Source of the DNA: Ceratotherium simum simum
Lineage: Eukaryota > Chordata > Mammalia > Perissodactyla > Rhinocerotidae
Assembly (NCBI RefSeq): GCF_000283155.1
Contig: NW_004454156.1
Span: 40,007,294 to 40,071,293 of the forward strand
Length of the DNA: 64,000 nucleotides
Direction: 5' to 3'
Below, piece after piece: positions 11,181 to 23,900 of this stretch. The position numbers and the translations under genes are program-made. Within the stretch, counting starts at the first letter, position 1. Every line of letters starts with the position of its first letter. The notes under the pieces are model-generated. The model was given only the letters and a program-made list of their open reading frames with translations, had not been told where the DNA came from and did no database searches.

Positions 11181-12645
11181 TGGGCAGAGAAGAAAGGAGG
11201 AGAGGCCTGTGAGAGGTAGGGCAGGAGAAATGATCAACATGATTAAGAAGTAAAAGAATAACAGAGATTGGAAATCTCAAACCTACAGAGCGGCAAGTAA
11301 ATTGCTGGGTGTACATGCATATGATATATTGTGTGAGTGACAGGATCCAGAAACCATAGAGAACTAGTAGATTCATGCCCAATCTAGAAGGGGTGGGCTT
11401 CTCAAACCAAGCCAATCATTGCCTTGATGGGCGATAAGAGCCTAGTGCTGCCAACTCATCAGATGTATGTTTTCAAGAAAACCCAGAAATTCAGATTTTT
11501 AGATATTATCTACAAACTTTTAAATGACTCAAAATTCTTTAAATTATTAGTTAGACCAAACAAAACATAACTCTTGGCCTGATATGGATGCTAGTTTATC
11601 ACCCCTGGGCTAGAGTCTAATAAACTCATACTGCATCCAAATTAGACCAGTGTCTATTTAGTTCACTATGTGCCTGATTCACAGGTTGGCAGAACATGGC
11701 AACCAGGTTGAAGCCTTGTTGGGGAAAAAACAGAAATCAAGTTTGGAGCTTTTATTCTAGAAGGTGGGTATGTCTATATGTATCTATATCATCTATATCA
11801 ATGCCTATTCCTCAATTTAAACATAGGCAAGATATTGTTCTCAAACTTTGTAACATTCTCTAAAAATTTCCAGGGCTCAGAAAATATATTAACACAGCCA
11901 GAGGCTTGATTTGAAAAAAAGCATTCTTTAGTAATGTGAGAGTATTTGCGACCCTACGAGATTAATTCCACATGCTGATATTTAGGGGGAAAAAAGTACT
12001 GTTTTCACTGTGCAAGCTGAAAGGGACTTTATTTAACTTTCATTTCATGAGCAAATCTATGGGCTTTCTTGTTTTCTCCTTGCTAGAGGGTCATTGTAAA
12101 GGCAAATTATTTGCCATTATAAAAATTACCTTTCTATAGATTTTAAAAGTTACTTTCTTAAGAACCTCAGCTGCATAAATTTTTAACTACTACATAATTC
12201 AAAATTTCCCTTATAATAATCTTGAAGGTTATGACACAAAAGATGCTCTTCTGAAAACTGAAATGAGTTTTCATTTCAATCTTCTCCTCTACATTTTTTT
12301 CACAAGTATCAAATATGATTACTCTTTTCAAGAAGATCTGGAAATGCTGGTCTTTAAACTAAGATCATTCATGATTCTAGTGGAACACGTTCTACACAGA
12401 AAACTCATCTCTCAAAGATACCTGACGGACTTTAGACAATGCTAAGTGTTAGAAAATTCTTTCTTATATTGATCTGAGGCAAAAAGCCAGGGGCCCCAAA
12501 ACCCAGATCAGTTTTCTTTTAATTCTACTAAATTCAGCTTGAATGAAGTCTTTAGATATCCAGGTTACAATATAAACAATTACAAAATAAAATGCAAAAG
12601 ATTCCTAGTAGATCCTATAGCAATGATGACAAAATTTACTTTTAA
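11181..12645. other. Intergenic, no gene or clear repeat
   Basis: AT-rich, unstructured by eye. Short ORFs are below what chance gives at this composition. Confidence 0.5.
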
Positions 12646-12845
12646 TTTTATTTATTTATTTTTTTTCCCCCAAAGCCCCAGTAGACAGTTGTATGTCATA
12701 GCTGCACATCCTTCTAGTTGCTGTATGTGGGACGCGGCCCCAGCACGGCTGGAGAAGCGGCGCATCGGTGGGCGCCCAGGATCCGAATCCGGGCCGCCAG
12801 CAGCGGAGCGCACGCACTTAACCGCTAAACCATGGGGCCGGCCCC
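12646..12845 (-). repeat. ERE-type SINE with exact target-site duplication
   Basis: ggggccggcccc head at the right, 'cagtagacagttgtatgtca' tail module and (TTTA)n at the left. Exact 15-bp target-site duplications aaaatttacttttaa at 12631-12645 and 12846-12860 mark a recent insertion. Confidence 0.95.
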
Positions 12846-12873
12846 AAAATTTACTTTTAAAACCATTGTTTTT

Positions 12874-13117
12874 TTGGCTTTTTTTTGTGAGGCAGATTAG
12901 CCTTGAGCTAACATCTGTTGCCAATCCTCCTCTTTTTACTGAGGAATACTGGCCCTGGGCTAACATCTGTGCCCACCTCCCTCTACTTTATGTGTAGGAC
13001 GCCTGCCACAGCTCGATAAGTGGTGCATAGGTCAACGCCTGGGATCCCAACCTTCGAACCCTAGGCCACCAAAGCAGAGTGTGCAAATTTAACCACTACA
13101 CCACAGGGCAGGCCACT
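12874..13117 (-). repeat. ERE-like SINE, adjacent to the previous copy
   Basis: Has 'gagctaacatctgttgccaa' and 'ggctaacatctgtgcc' tail modules and the degraded head ccacagggcaggcc. Flanked by aaaaccattgttttt (12859-12873) and aaaagcattgttttt (13118-13132). It has more mismatches than its neighbour, so it is the older of the two. Confidence 0.9.
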
Positions 13118-14439
13118 AAAAGCATTGTTTTTATTGCAGCAAAATCCATTATAGAATTATTTTAAATAACAATATTTTTAAAAACCCTTTGTACCCTCCA
13201 TTTAATCTAACAATTTTCATTAGAAAGAAAACAATAAGAAACTTAGGGGAATCTTCACTTGTTCACTCAATAATAGTAAAACTTACATCAAAAAGTGAGT
13301 CAAGAATGAAACCTTTTTTTCAGACTGATTTTGCATTAAGCATTACTTTTTGTTTAGCACCTTCAACGCTATGAGAACAAATAATTATTCTATTTTCATT
13401 ATAAGGTAATTATGTATAATATATACAAGCTTAAACAAATTCAACTAGCTAGATCTTCCTATCTTTTCACATCCTGCTTATAAATCCTTCTTTGACTAGT
13501 CAAATAAAAAGGAATACGTATTCAGATATGCCTCAACCTCAAAATCCAAGTCCTTATTGGTCTTACTATTTTTGACAGATCATTAAGCCATTGATGATCT
13601 GTATAATGGGAGTAATACTTACACAGCCTTATGATGACTGCATAAAATAATATGGATCAAGAGAGTAATACCATGTCAAGCACACACTAGGTACTGTACA
13701 CAATAAATGTTAATTCCTTCCCCTACTCCAGATGAGGCAAAATAAAGAACTATAAAAGGCATGATTAAGGGTAGGGGGCATTTATCCATTAGACACAAAA
13801 ATGTTTGAGAACTACAAAATAAAAGCTACTGGTACCGATGTGAAAACTCTTTAATTAAATGCCTACACAATGCAACACACGCCAACTTACGGTTAAATAT
13901 AATTTTCTAAATATGCCATCATTTTCAAAACAATTTTTCTCATTTTCAATAATTTCTAAGCACATATCCAACCAATAACTGCCAAAAAATCATAACCCAT
14001 CGTGAAGTGACTGTCATATCCAGCCAAATAATGTCAAAACCAATAACACTAACAGCAAAAAAAGTTTATTCACTGTCTAAACTGCGTGGATTTAAATATA
14101 TTCTATTTGTTACAGAATGAAACCCTCCTCCGCCCCCTTTTTAAAATAAGATGCTTAGTGTCTGGGAAGGGCTTAAGAAATCAGGTAGAAAATGCAAAGG
14201 GGGTTGACGAAACAACTTTCTGAATACATCCGTGTCAAAGCCAAGTTGACTCCTCCGTAACACTGAAATACACCTACTGCAGCCGCAAGGAAATCAAATG
14301 GCATGTTTTCTGCCGCCCTCGGCACTTGGCCAGGCTACCCCTGTCCTAAGGAAACAGAAGGGAGCTTGTGAATTTTCTCTTTCTCCATGACCCCCAACTA
14401 ATGCTAGAACACGCCAACACGCCACGGACAACCACTGAC
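13118..14439. other. Intergenic upstream of FAM98A
   Basis: A weak MIR-like piece lies at 13570-13720 (gatctgtataatgggagtaa ... caataaatgttaatt). Nothing else stands out until the CpG island begins near 14440. Confidence 0.45.
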
Positions 14440-14894
14440 CCTACTCCCTGGGATCCAGTAACTCCGTGTCACTGCCTGCACCCACCCAAGTCTTGAGAAG
14501 GCCCCCTGCCCTCCCCAGCTCCTCCCCCGCCCGCCTCGCCCCAACATTCGCACATGCGTACACTCAATTAGGAGAGTTGAGAGCGCTCCCCCCTCGCCGG
14601 GTCCCCACGCCCAGCTGCCACGCAGCCAGTCTTCCTGCCCTTCTTTGGGCCGCCGGCTTCACTTTTCAGTAATACGCATGTGCAAAACTGTGCCGCCCGG
14701 CAATCCTGTAGCCCGCAGGGGTGGGGCGGCAGGCGGGACCAAGTTTGTTGCGCACGCTCGGGACATGCGCAGTGAGAGGGCTGAAGCGCCAGCTGTCGAT
14801 TTGGAAGTTCCGGGGAGGCAGCGCATGCGCGAGTGTACGCGTTGCCGGCGAAGAGGGGAGCCTGACGACTCGGAAATTTGAATACCACAGTAGC
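14440..14894 (+). promoter_or_regulatory. FAM98A: FAM98A CpG-island promoter and 5' UTR
   Basis: GC content and CpG density rise sharply from about 14440 and fall off beyond about 15200, in an otherwise AT-rich region. There is no TATA box near the start codon. A perfect GCGCATGCGC palindrome, the NRF1 half-site dyad, lies at 14821-14830. Related sites are CGCATGTGC at 14675-14683 and CATGCGCA at 14764-14771. A GC box (GTGGGGCGG) is at 14721-14729, and TTCCGG (an ETS core on the other strand) is at 14808-14813. This is the usual makeup of a housekeeping promoter. The transcription start is not visible directly; by inference it lies within roughly the last 150 bases before the ATG. Confidence 0.8.
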
Positions 14895-14947
14895 ATGGAG
14901 TGTGACCTCATGGAGACTGACATCTTGGAGTCGTTAGAAGATCTAGG
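14895..14947 (+). CDS. FAM98A: FAM98A coding exon 1
   Basis: Encodes residues 1-17 and two bases of Gly18. The ATG has A at -3 and G at +4, a strong Kozak context. The donor is gtaaga at 14948. The frame is also open upstream, but homology to FAM98A begins at this methionine. Confidence 0.96.
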
Positions 14948-17900
14948 GTAAGACTGTCAGGGCACGGGTCTCCTAAACCCCATACTACCGGCCCCCCGGG
15001 AACACCTCCTCCGCCCAGTCGGAGACACCTGCCTTTCCACGCCGCACCCCGTGGCTCCTGGCTGTCGCCTCCGTATGGCTCCGGGACCCCAATGCCACGT
15101 CCACTGCCTGCCCTGCCGGCTCGGGTCCCTCCAGCTGCGACGCCCCTAGGCCTGCCCTGTGCTCCCTGCAGCCGAGTTACCCGCAGCGTTTGTCAGTCAT
15201 GCGTGTCATTGTCTGGGCTCCAGTTCTCGCCAACCCCCTCCCCGAGCTTTTTTCCTTGCTCCCCATTCTCCCTGCCCTGCCCCCTCACTCTGGAGATTGC
15301 CAAAGTTGATTCTGTGTTTTCCTACATGTCCTCCAAACTTCCAGCTCTTGTCTTGAGCCCCTACTCCTACCCCACCCCACTTCCCTCAGAAAATCTCCTT
15401 TGCCCAGTCATCTCTGCGTGCACCCAGGCTTCCTTCAGCCACATGTCTGTGCGCTGCATTCGTTCCGCCAGCCAGCTCACTTGTGCACCTAACCTGTCAC
15501 CACCTTCGTGGGAACCACTAGTAGTTTCCCTTGACTCTGACACTGCTTCGTTGAGCCACTATTAGCGCTTGCCCTTAGGGTCGTCTTTGCCCACAAGTCC
15601 CTCCTTATTTGTTGTGCATTTGCTCTCTCCTGCTGACAGTTACCCAGCCATAATTCATTAGTATCTAGAAGCTGGAAATAGGGCTTCTTATCTCACTGGG
15701 TCACCCGGATCAGTGTACTCTATTAAAATTTGAGGACTTAGAACCTCTTGGGGTAAATGTGGTTGCAGAAACAAATTGTATGATTAAATATTGGCCTACA
15801 GGTACGGTGTCAAAAAAATGTATAGATTTAGCTAACTGTGTTTATAAAGTAACAAGTCCTTTATCAAAACCTTCCCTTAGGCTTTTTCAAGACTTGGAAA
15901 CCTTTCTCCTTTCGGAAGGGACACTGAGAGGGTTCCCAAAGTCTGCCCATATAAGTAACTTGCTGTCCTGGTAGAAATTTCTACAAAAGGAAGTGGTAGT
16001 GCTTATTATCTTTCTTTGTCACAATGAATTGCCATTGTTCTTTTCTTTGCAACTTGCTCTGAGTTTTCATGAATTTTCCTGACTTTAGGGGGCCTATTTC
16101 TTTGATTAGAACATAAGTAAAAGTCACATTCAGCAAAATGGTCTCTTTTTGGTGGACATCTCAGACTAAATTGCTTGCTCACACGTGAAGCCATTCATTC
16201 AGTAGACATTTTTGAGGAACACTTGCTCTGTGGCGGTGTTGGGCTGAGCACTTAAGGGTACAAAGTGAGGTGGAAGTTCACACTATGAGAATCTGCTGTG
16301 AGAAGAACGGAGGAGGGTCAGGAAAAGGAAAGGAAATGGGAAACAAAACTAGGAAAGGAAGTGAAGTTCTAAGCTTCCTTCAAGAAGTGGCACTTAAGAT
16401 GAGAGGACAGAGTAGAATTCAAGAGGATAGAGGTAAACCTTATTTAAATGTAGACAAGCAGCATGGAGAGAGGTCCCTTAACAGTTGGTGACGGAGGCTG
16501 TTTCTTCCCGTTACTGTTCTTTTACCCTCTTTTAACTATGTTTTTCTTCTCTTGGGTACCATAAAAGTCATTGTTACTGTAATTAAACTAATCAAATAAA
16601 TAATTGAGATGGATTGTAATGTAAACCATGGGATTTTCTGAAAACTGCTATAAATTTTAACCATCACTTAGTTTGGTGGCAGTCAGTCTTTAAAACTCAG
16701 GCTTAATCCATGAGTACTTTCAAGGATTCTCTGAGAAATATTAGAATTAAATGACTGTCCTTTATCTGTAACCTGGCACACAGTAGGAATAAACTAAGCA
16801 AGTCTAAATGTGTAACACAAGGAGAAATTTCTAGGCCTAGTCTCGTTATTCCAGTGTCTAATAATGTGCAGTTTTGAATCTAGATGCCAGACTATATATA
16901 ATCTCATTCTTTGTGTAAGATTTTTTCCATTCTATTCAATATATAAACATATAACTGTATTTTAAAAGCATCAAGTATTGTCATTTCTCTAACATCTCTA
17001 TACCTCTAAAATTGAATTATCTTAAGCATATTTAATGCATCTTTAATAACTTTTTATCAATATTTCATTTAAAAGAGGATAAAATAACTTTCTGAAATAT
17101 ATATATTTTAAAATTACTTTGAGAATGACATTTAATTCTAGCTATATTCTAGATTGGAGTTCATTATTATTGTCTTTTATGAATGTTTGAATATTTAATA
17201 ATTTTTTTAAATTACATTTGAAGCATTTACAAGGGATTAGGATTCAGTTGTACCAGTTCACTCAAACATCGGGTCACCAGCTATTATTAAATTAATTTCG
17301 ACATTTCTCTGGTACTAGAATGTCTTACTAATCTTACCTGTCATTAAATATAGGAAAAAGAAATAAATGATTAATTGTAAAGTTTTTGCTTTTGAAGAAG
17401 GTCATTAAAAACCTAACCTAATTGATTTCTGGAAAAATTTCTAGAAAAGATAGCCTAAGTTTTATTTCTGAAATAATAAACTATAGTATAATTAGCTGTC
17501 ACTTATTAATCTAGTTTTAATACTCAATTCAGTTAAAGAAAGAAAATAAACCTTGGTACAACAAGAGCTTTCAGTAAATATACAGAAGTTGAAATAATTT
17601 ATTAGTATATTATATGTGATTCTATTAAGCATTCACGTGTATTTTGAAGGGCTTAGCTTATTTTTCGAATGGTTTAGTATAATTCTGAATTTTATTTATA
17701 TTTGTAAGTTTAGAAATTGGTCAGCATGACATTTATTAAACTATTGCTTAATTATACAAATAGTACATAAATATATTGTATCTGTAGTATATTAGATGTG
17801 ATTTTATGTTCTTTCTGAAGTGTAATTTCTTATTCACCAGTTACAAGGGTCCATTGTTAGAAGATGGCGCTCTGTCTCAGGCAGTCTCTGCTGGAGCCAG

Positions 17901-20900
17901 TTCCCCTGAGTTTACCAAACTCTGTGCTTGGCTGGTATCTGAATTAAGAGTGCTGTGTAAACTAGAGGAAAATGTGCAAGCAACTAACAGTAAGTAAACG
18001 TTCAATTTTAGGGGCAAAATATAAAAATAAAATTAGGGTATTGTGAAGTGAACATTATCAGTACTGCAGCTGAAATTTCACTTCTTTGTAAACGTAAAAA
18101 AAATTTTGTAAAGAAACCAAATACTTTTTTTCCCTATATTATTATTAGTATTTTTTTTGATGAGGAAGATTGGCCTTCAGCTAACATCTGTTGCCAATCT
18201 TCCTCTTTTTGCTGAGGACGATTGGCCCTGAGCTAATGTCTGTGCCCATCATCCTCTATTTTGTATGTGGGTCGCCGCCACAGTGCGGCTTGATGAGCCG
18301 TGCATAGGTCCTCGCCCAGGATCCAAACCTGCAAACCCCGGGCCACGGAATCGGAGCGCGTAAACTTAACCACTACACCACTGGGCCGGCCCGTCCCAAT
18401 ATTATTTTTAGAGATAAGGTGATTCAGAAGTTGAAAAACCAGAATGTAGTCCCACAACTGTGAAAAATTTGTAGAAGTTGAAAAGACGCTATTACTGAGA
18501 TACAGAAAAATGGAGACAAGTATGACATCTATGAACTTTTTATTCTTTGTAAAACATGTCTTACGAGATCTTAAATTGGTGGCTGAAACTAGAAATTGCA
18601 ATGTTTTTCTCTTAGGACTGCCAGATTCCAGAAGTACATATGGCATGTAAAGTAAATGCATTATAATTCTGCTATGCATGGGGAGAAAGAGAATGCTTTA
18701 TTAAGAAAGTTTCTCTATCAGGAATGTATCGCTAGATACATCCCAACCAGATCCAGCACCATCAGATTTATGGTGTTGACAGCTGCTTTATATTTGCCAA
18801 TTTTGTTATTGCTTTAGCACTAGTTCGTCGATGCTGCCAAAGAGACAAAAGCTTGGAACCTGACACTCCACCATCTGGTTCCCTCCTACCATAGGTAAAC
18901 CTATAGTAGGAGGCAAAGAAAAATGCCCACCTCTTAACCCACCCTTATAGAAAACTATATACATAATCTCATTTTTTTTTCACAAAATCCCATTTGAAGA
19001 GCGTAGTCTCTTGCATGTTTAGTATATTTAATGTGTTCATGTTAGTTGCATCCAATTCTAATTATTAAGGAGAGTATAATGTAACAGTAATGATAGTAGC
19101 AGCTCACACTTATTGAGCACTAGCCCTCTTCTAAGCACTTTACCTGTGTTAACTCATTTAAACCTCAGGGCAACCCTATGAGGCAGGTTTTATTACTCTT
19201 TTATACATTAAGCAAGGAAGAACAAAGAGGTTAAATACATCGCCTAGGTCACACAGCCAGTAAGTGATACAGCCAGGATCCCGGCAGTTAACTTTGGGAG
19301 CCAGTGTTGTAAACGTTGCCTCTTGGCCTAACATTTCAGAGATAGGAAGAACCTTTGAAAACACCTATACTAGATGGTAACTGTTTATAACCTGGAGCCC
19401 CTTTGTTCAATGAAGACATTTTATAGAAGCCAACATATAAAACAGGTAAAAGTATGGCTGTCCTAGTTGAAGCTGAGAGGGAGTACTCTTACTTAGCACA
19501 ACTCTCCCCTCAGCCTCCCCAGCTGCCTCTAATGGAGTTCTCTGGAATTCTGACGTTAACAGAACACAGTTTGCAAAACACTGAGAATATACTCTTCCCA
19601 TTTTACAGATGAGAAAATGGACTCAAGTCAGTGACTCTTTCAAAGTTTGCTAGTTAATTTTTGCCCCTCTGTGATATTGAATAGAGAACCATCAAAATAG
19701 AAAGGAAGAAAGCATTGTTTTCCCTTGGTTCACCCAAGAAACTCTATATTTGACGTGTTATGGGAGTACAGAACTACAAGACATGTTTGCTATCTCCAAA
19801 TTTAGTCTAACTGGGACTGTTAGGCACAAATGAGACAACTGGAGATTAATACAGTAATTAAATGCATCACTTTATGGTTCACAGGGGAAGGAAATCATTG
19901 AGTGCAACAGTACTTGGGGAAGGATTCGTCAAGAAGCAAGACCACTGGGCTTTGATGGATAGGTGGGATTTGATGGAGGAGGAAAGGGTAGAGGGCATGT
20001 CAATCACAGAGAATAACTTAAATGAAGGCCCAGAAGTGGAAATGAGACAGACCATCCCTGGGGCAGTGAGGAGACAAGCCTGGCACGAATAGAGGGAATA
20101 TTTGTGGAGGTAGTAGGTAACTGCTACATCCATGTAGAAGCTGCTCCTACATAGCAGTGTGCTAGGAAGGGCAAAGTGGAGAGTCTGTGAAGAATCTTTA
20201 ATGGCAGACAAAAAATTAGCTGAGATTAGGTAGAAATTAGGAAGCCATTAAAGATTGTCAAATAAGGGAATAACCTCATGAAAACTTTAAGAAAGAAAAT
20301 CGGCAGTGGTGTGAGAAAGGATGAATTAGAAGACAAAGGAACATCTTGTGTTAGGAAAATCCTATTAAAAATTTCAATTTATATATAACTGTTATGCTAA
20401 TTGGAAAAACAATCATTTTTATTAAATAAGATTATTTTAATTCTTAAAAGGCCCAAGTGAAGCTGAAGAATTCCAGCTTGAGGTGAGTGGGCTCCTAGGG
20501 GAGATGAACTGTCCATATGTTTCACTGACATCTGGGGATGTGACCAAGCGCCTTCTCGTTCAGAAGAACTGCCTCCTCTTGCTCAGTAAGTTCGTGGCTA
20601 CCGAACGTAGCTCTTATTTTCTGTTTATGTTTTCCATGACTAATAAACTGGTTGTTACTGTTGTACTTCATTACGGATTTAATTCAGAATACTACTTATT
20701 TTAAAGAAAACTTTGTTTATTTCCAACGTAGAAGCTAACAGTGGGGCTGTGCCCTGGCAGCACCGTTGGTTTGTGATTGCTACTCTTCTGTCGTTCAGCT
20801 TTACTGGTACTCAGGCTGTTGTGCTTCACCCAGTGTTGTTCAAGTGTGTGATCCTTAAACCTTAGTGTTCTAGACTGGAAGCACATTTTAAAATAGACTG

Positions 20901-23900
20901 GGAAGATAGTGTGGAGGTAATGAAGATTTTTTTAAAAAGTTAAAGTATTTTGTCTTGTTGATATTTGTATTAGGGCAATTGTTTGAGGGTTTTGGTTTTG
21001 TTTGTAAATATGTCAAATTACAATGTAAAATTTTCTGGAATAGTATTTGGGTTGTTCCTGTACTTACTGATCATTCTAGGAAATAAATTATTATGAAAAG
21101 TTCTTTCCTTCCATGTTTTTTATATACTGACTACTATTTCTTGCTTCACCCTGAAAAACAGTAAGTAGACTCACAAATTTTATTGCCTTTAAATAAACTC
21201 GTCGGTAAACACAGCCAGTAGTCTTAACTCAAAATTTTAGTAGCGTTCTGAGATACATTTAGATTAAGCTTTGGTTAACTGAATATTATAGTTCTTATTT
21301 TGACAAACACAACTCGGAGGATATTTTAAATGTTTGTCTTTACAACTGTACTATGGTTTTTGAATAACAATACAACTCCACTTTTGAAGATTCTAAAGTT
21401 TAAAAAAAAAAATGTGTTCATAGCCGTTACACTTAGGCACTAAGTTATTCCAGAATCACTTTCTTAACTTACCTTTTGTCAAATGATTGTTGCAGGGGTG
21501 GGGGAAGGGTGGAGGTGGATATACACATAAGGTTAGATGTTGCTTTAGATACTGATATTGCTGCGTATAATTCTTAATGCATGCAGTCAGTATCCTTCAA
21601 ATTGTATAATTTCTATAACTGGCTCAGCCACAGTATACTCATTAATTCTTCTTTTGTAGCACTCCTTTCCTTACTAATACCTAATATTTGGCATTTAGAA
21701 TATGTTATCTTACATAGGAAGATAACAGCTCTATGGAAAGCTTAGTAATGACCCTGAATAGCTAATTCTTCCAAAGAGCTCAGAATTGGGCTTTTTTAGT
21801 GCTGATACTTATAAAAACCACTTTGAATATAAATCTTTACAAAATGCCTATTACTCTTTCCTGTTTAAGCAAATTGCACTGAACATTATTATTTTGGACT
21901 CAGCGTCATAATTGTAGACTTTATTTTAATGTGCTATCACCTTAAAAGCTCTTCAAGAATATACAACTATTTGCTCCTCAACTGAATGATTAAATCAACT
22001 AAAGTTACTCTGCTCTTGGAATTCTTCATGCATGCATAGGCACCACTCACTTCCCTCCTTATCTTTGCTTCTGCTGTTTCCCCTTTCTAAAATGTTCCCC
22101 TCGGTTTGTATCCTCTCTTTCATGCTGGTATTTATGTACATGTCCTCATTCCCTGCTCACTCTGTGTAAATATTCCTTATCTTTCCAAGTATCAGTTGTC
22201 ACATCTTGATGCTATAATTTTACTTAGTTCTTCCAGCAACCTTGCTTTACTAATTTGAATCTTTTAATACATTGTGTTTTGAGGGGGAAAATAAACCAAC
22301 CTCATTAGAATTGTTAGTAAAATAGAATAGTCTTTGAATGAGTGGCTGAAAAACTCTCACGTGTCAGGTTAAGAACTGTTTCGGCTGTTCATTGGCCTTT
22401 CTGGTTGTCAGATTATTTCCCTTAGGTCAAATAACTCAGATATCTGAGTTCCCAATAGATAAAGACCTATTCATCTTTTTATGCATGTATTCTTTATTCC
22501 TAACTAGATTGTCAGTAGAGATAATCTTTTTTGTTTTGTGTTATATCTCCAGTGCCTTTCCTAGTACTTTGAATACATCAGTTACAGCTACTGTTTTTTG
22601 CTGATAATTGTATTGGTGAACTACTTTTGTGAATGCCTGAGCTATTGTCCCAAATTTAGAGACCAGTTTATTTTTTTTTTATTTTTTATTTTTTGGTGAG
22701 GAGATCAGCCCTGTGCTAACATCTGCCAATCCTCCTCTTTTTTTTTTTTTGCTGAGGAAGACTAGCCCTGGGCTAACATCTGTGCCCATCTTCCTCCACT
22801 TTATGGGACGCCGCCACAGCATGGCCTGACAAATGGTGCATCGGTGCACGCCCGGGATCCAAACCAGCGAACCCTGGGCCGCCGCAGCAGAGCACGCGCA
22901 CTTAACCGCTTGCGCCACTGGGCCGACCCCGAGAGCAGTTTATTAAATCATATAACGTATGATTTTCTAGAACAAGGGTTGGCAAACTTTTTTAAAGGGC
23001 CAGATAGTAAATATCTTCGGCTTTGAGGGCTGTGAGGTCTCTGTTACAAGTAACTTACCTCTGTCGTTGTAGCATGAAGGCAGCCTTAGACGACGTGTAG
23101 ATGGATGAGGGTGGCGGTGTTCCAGCAAAACGTTATTTATGACAGCAGTGATTATTTTCATGGCAGTGAAGTCGTCCTGTTTGATCTTTAACTCATACAG
23201 TTTGCATAGGAGCACGTTAAGATTTTATCAAACCCACTTAGAATGACCTTTCTAGAAACTTATCTGTCTTTATTGTTCTAGAATAGGAGTTGGCAGCTTT
23301 TCAGAAATGATCTGCCCAAATTATGACCCCTATGATTCTAGCATTGTAGGAAATGAGACATTCAAGCTGATCATTCTTTTCTACTTCTAATAGGGCTTAA
23401 GAGCCCAGAAAATGTCTTTTTCCAAAACTATCTCCCTCATATTGTCAGAAGGTTCTCACTTGGTCGTATAATCTGAAATCCTAAGATCCACATGATTATT
23501 AATCATCTTTTATAAAAATTGAAATGTCTTTGGAAAGGTTAAAGGAATAAGGTTGAATATTTATACCTTCAGCCAAATTACCTGAAACAGATTGCAGCCC
23601 TCATTATACCTGACTGACGCAAGGGGATGATACTGATACAAAAGTACTCTGCCAAGAAATGATTAGAAAGTTTTGTTTTTTTGTTTTTTTTTCAGAGGAG
23701 GGGGCGAGAATGAGGAAAGTAGGGGGAAAAGGAATACTGAGAAGAATATAGATGGAAGAGGGTTTTCTTTGAACATCCAGAGGGTGACGTTAGGCTACAG
23801 GAGACCATGAAGAAGGAACTTTTGGGAGTTGAGTACCCTCTTCTCCTGTAAGTTAAGCTTTGACTACTTAAAAATATTGTTGTTTCATGCCAGTTCTAAA

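Noticed and set aside
14568..14923. Antisense ORFs over the CpG island, suggesting a divergent gene
   Set aside because: Stops are rare in GC-rich DNA. No splice sites, homology or matching exon were found on the - strand to the left.
15092..15565. A 157-codon + ORF just after FAM98A exon 1
   Set aside because: C/T-rich intron 1 sequence in the CpG-island shoulder. Pro/Ser/Leu-rich translation with no domain, downstream of a good donor.
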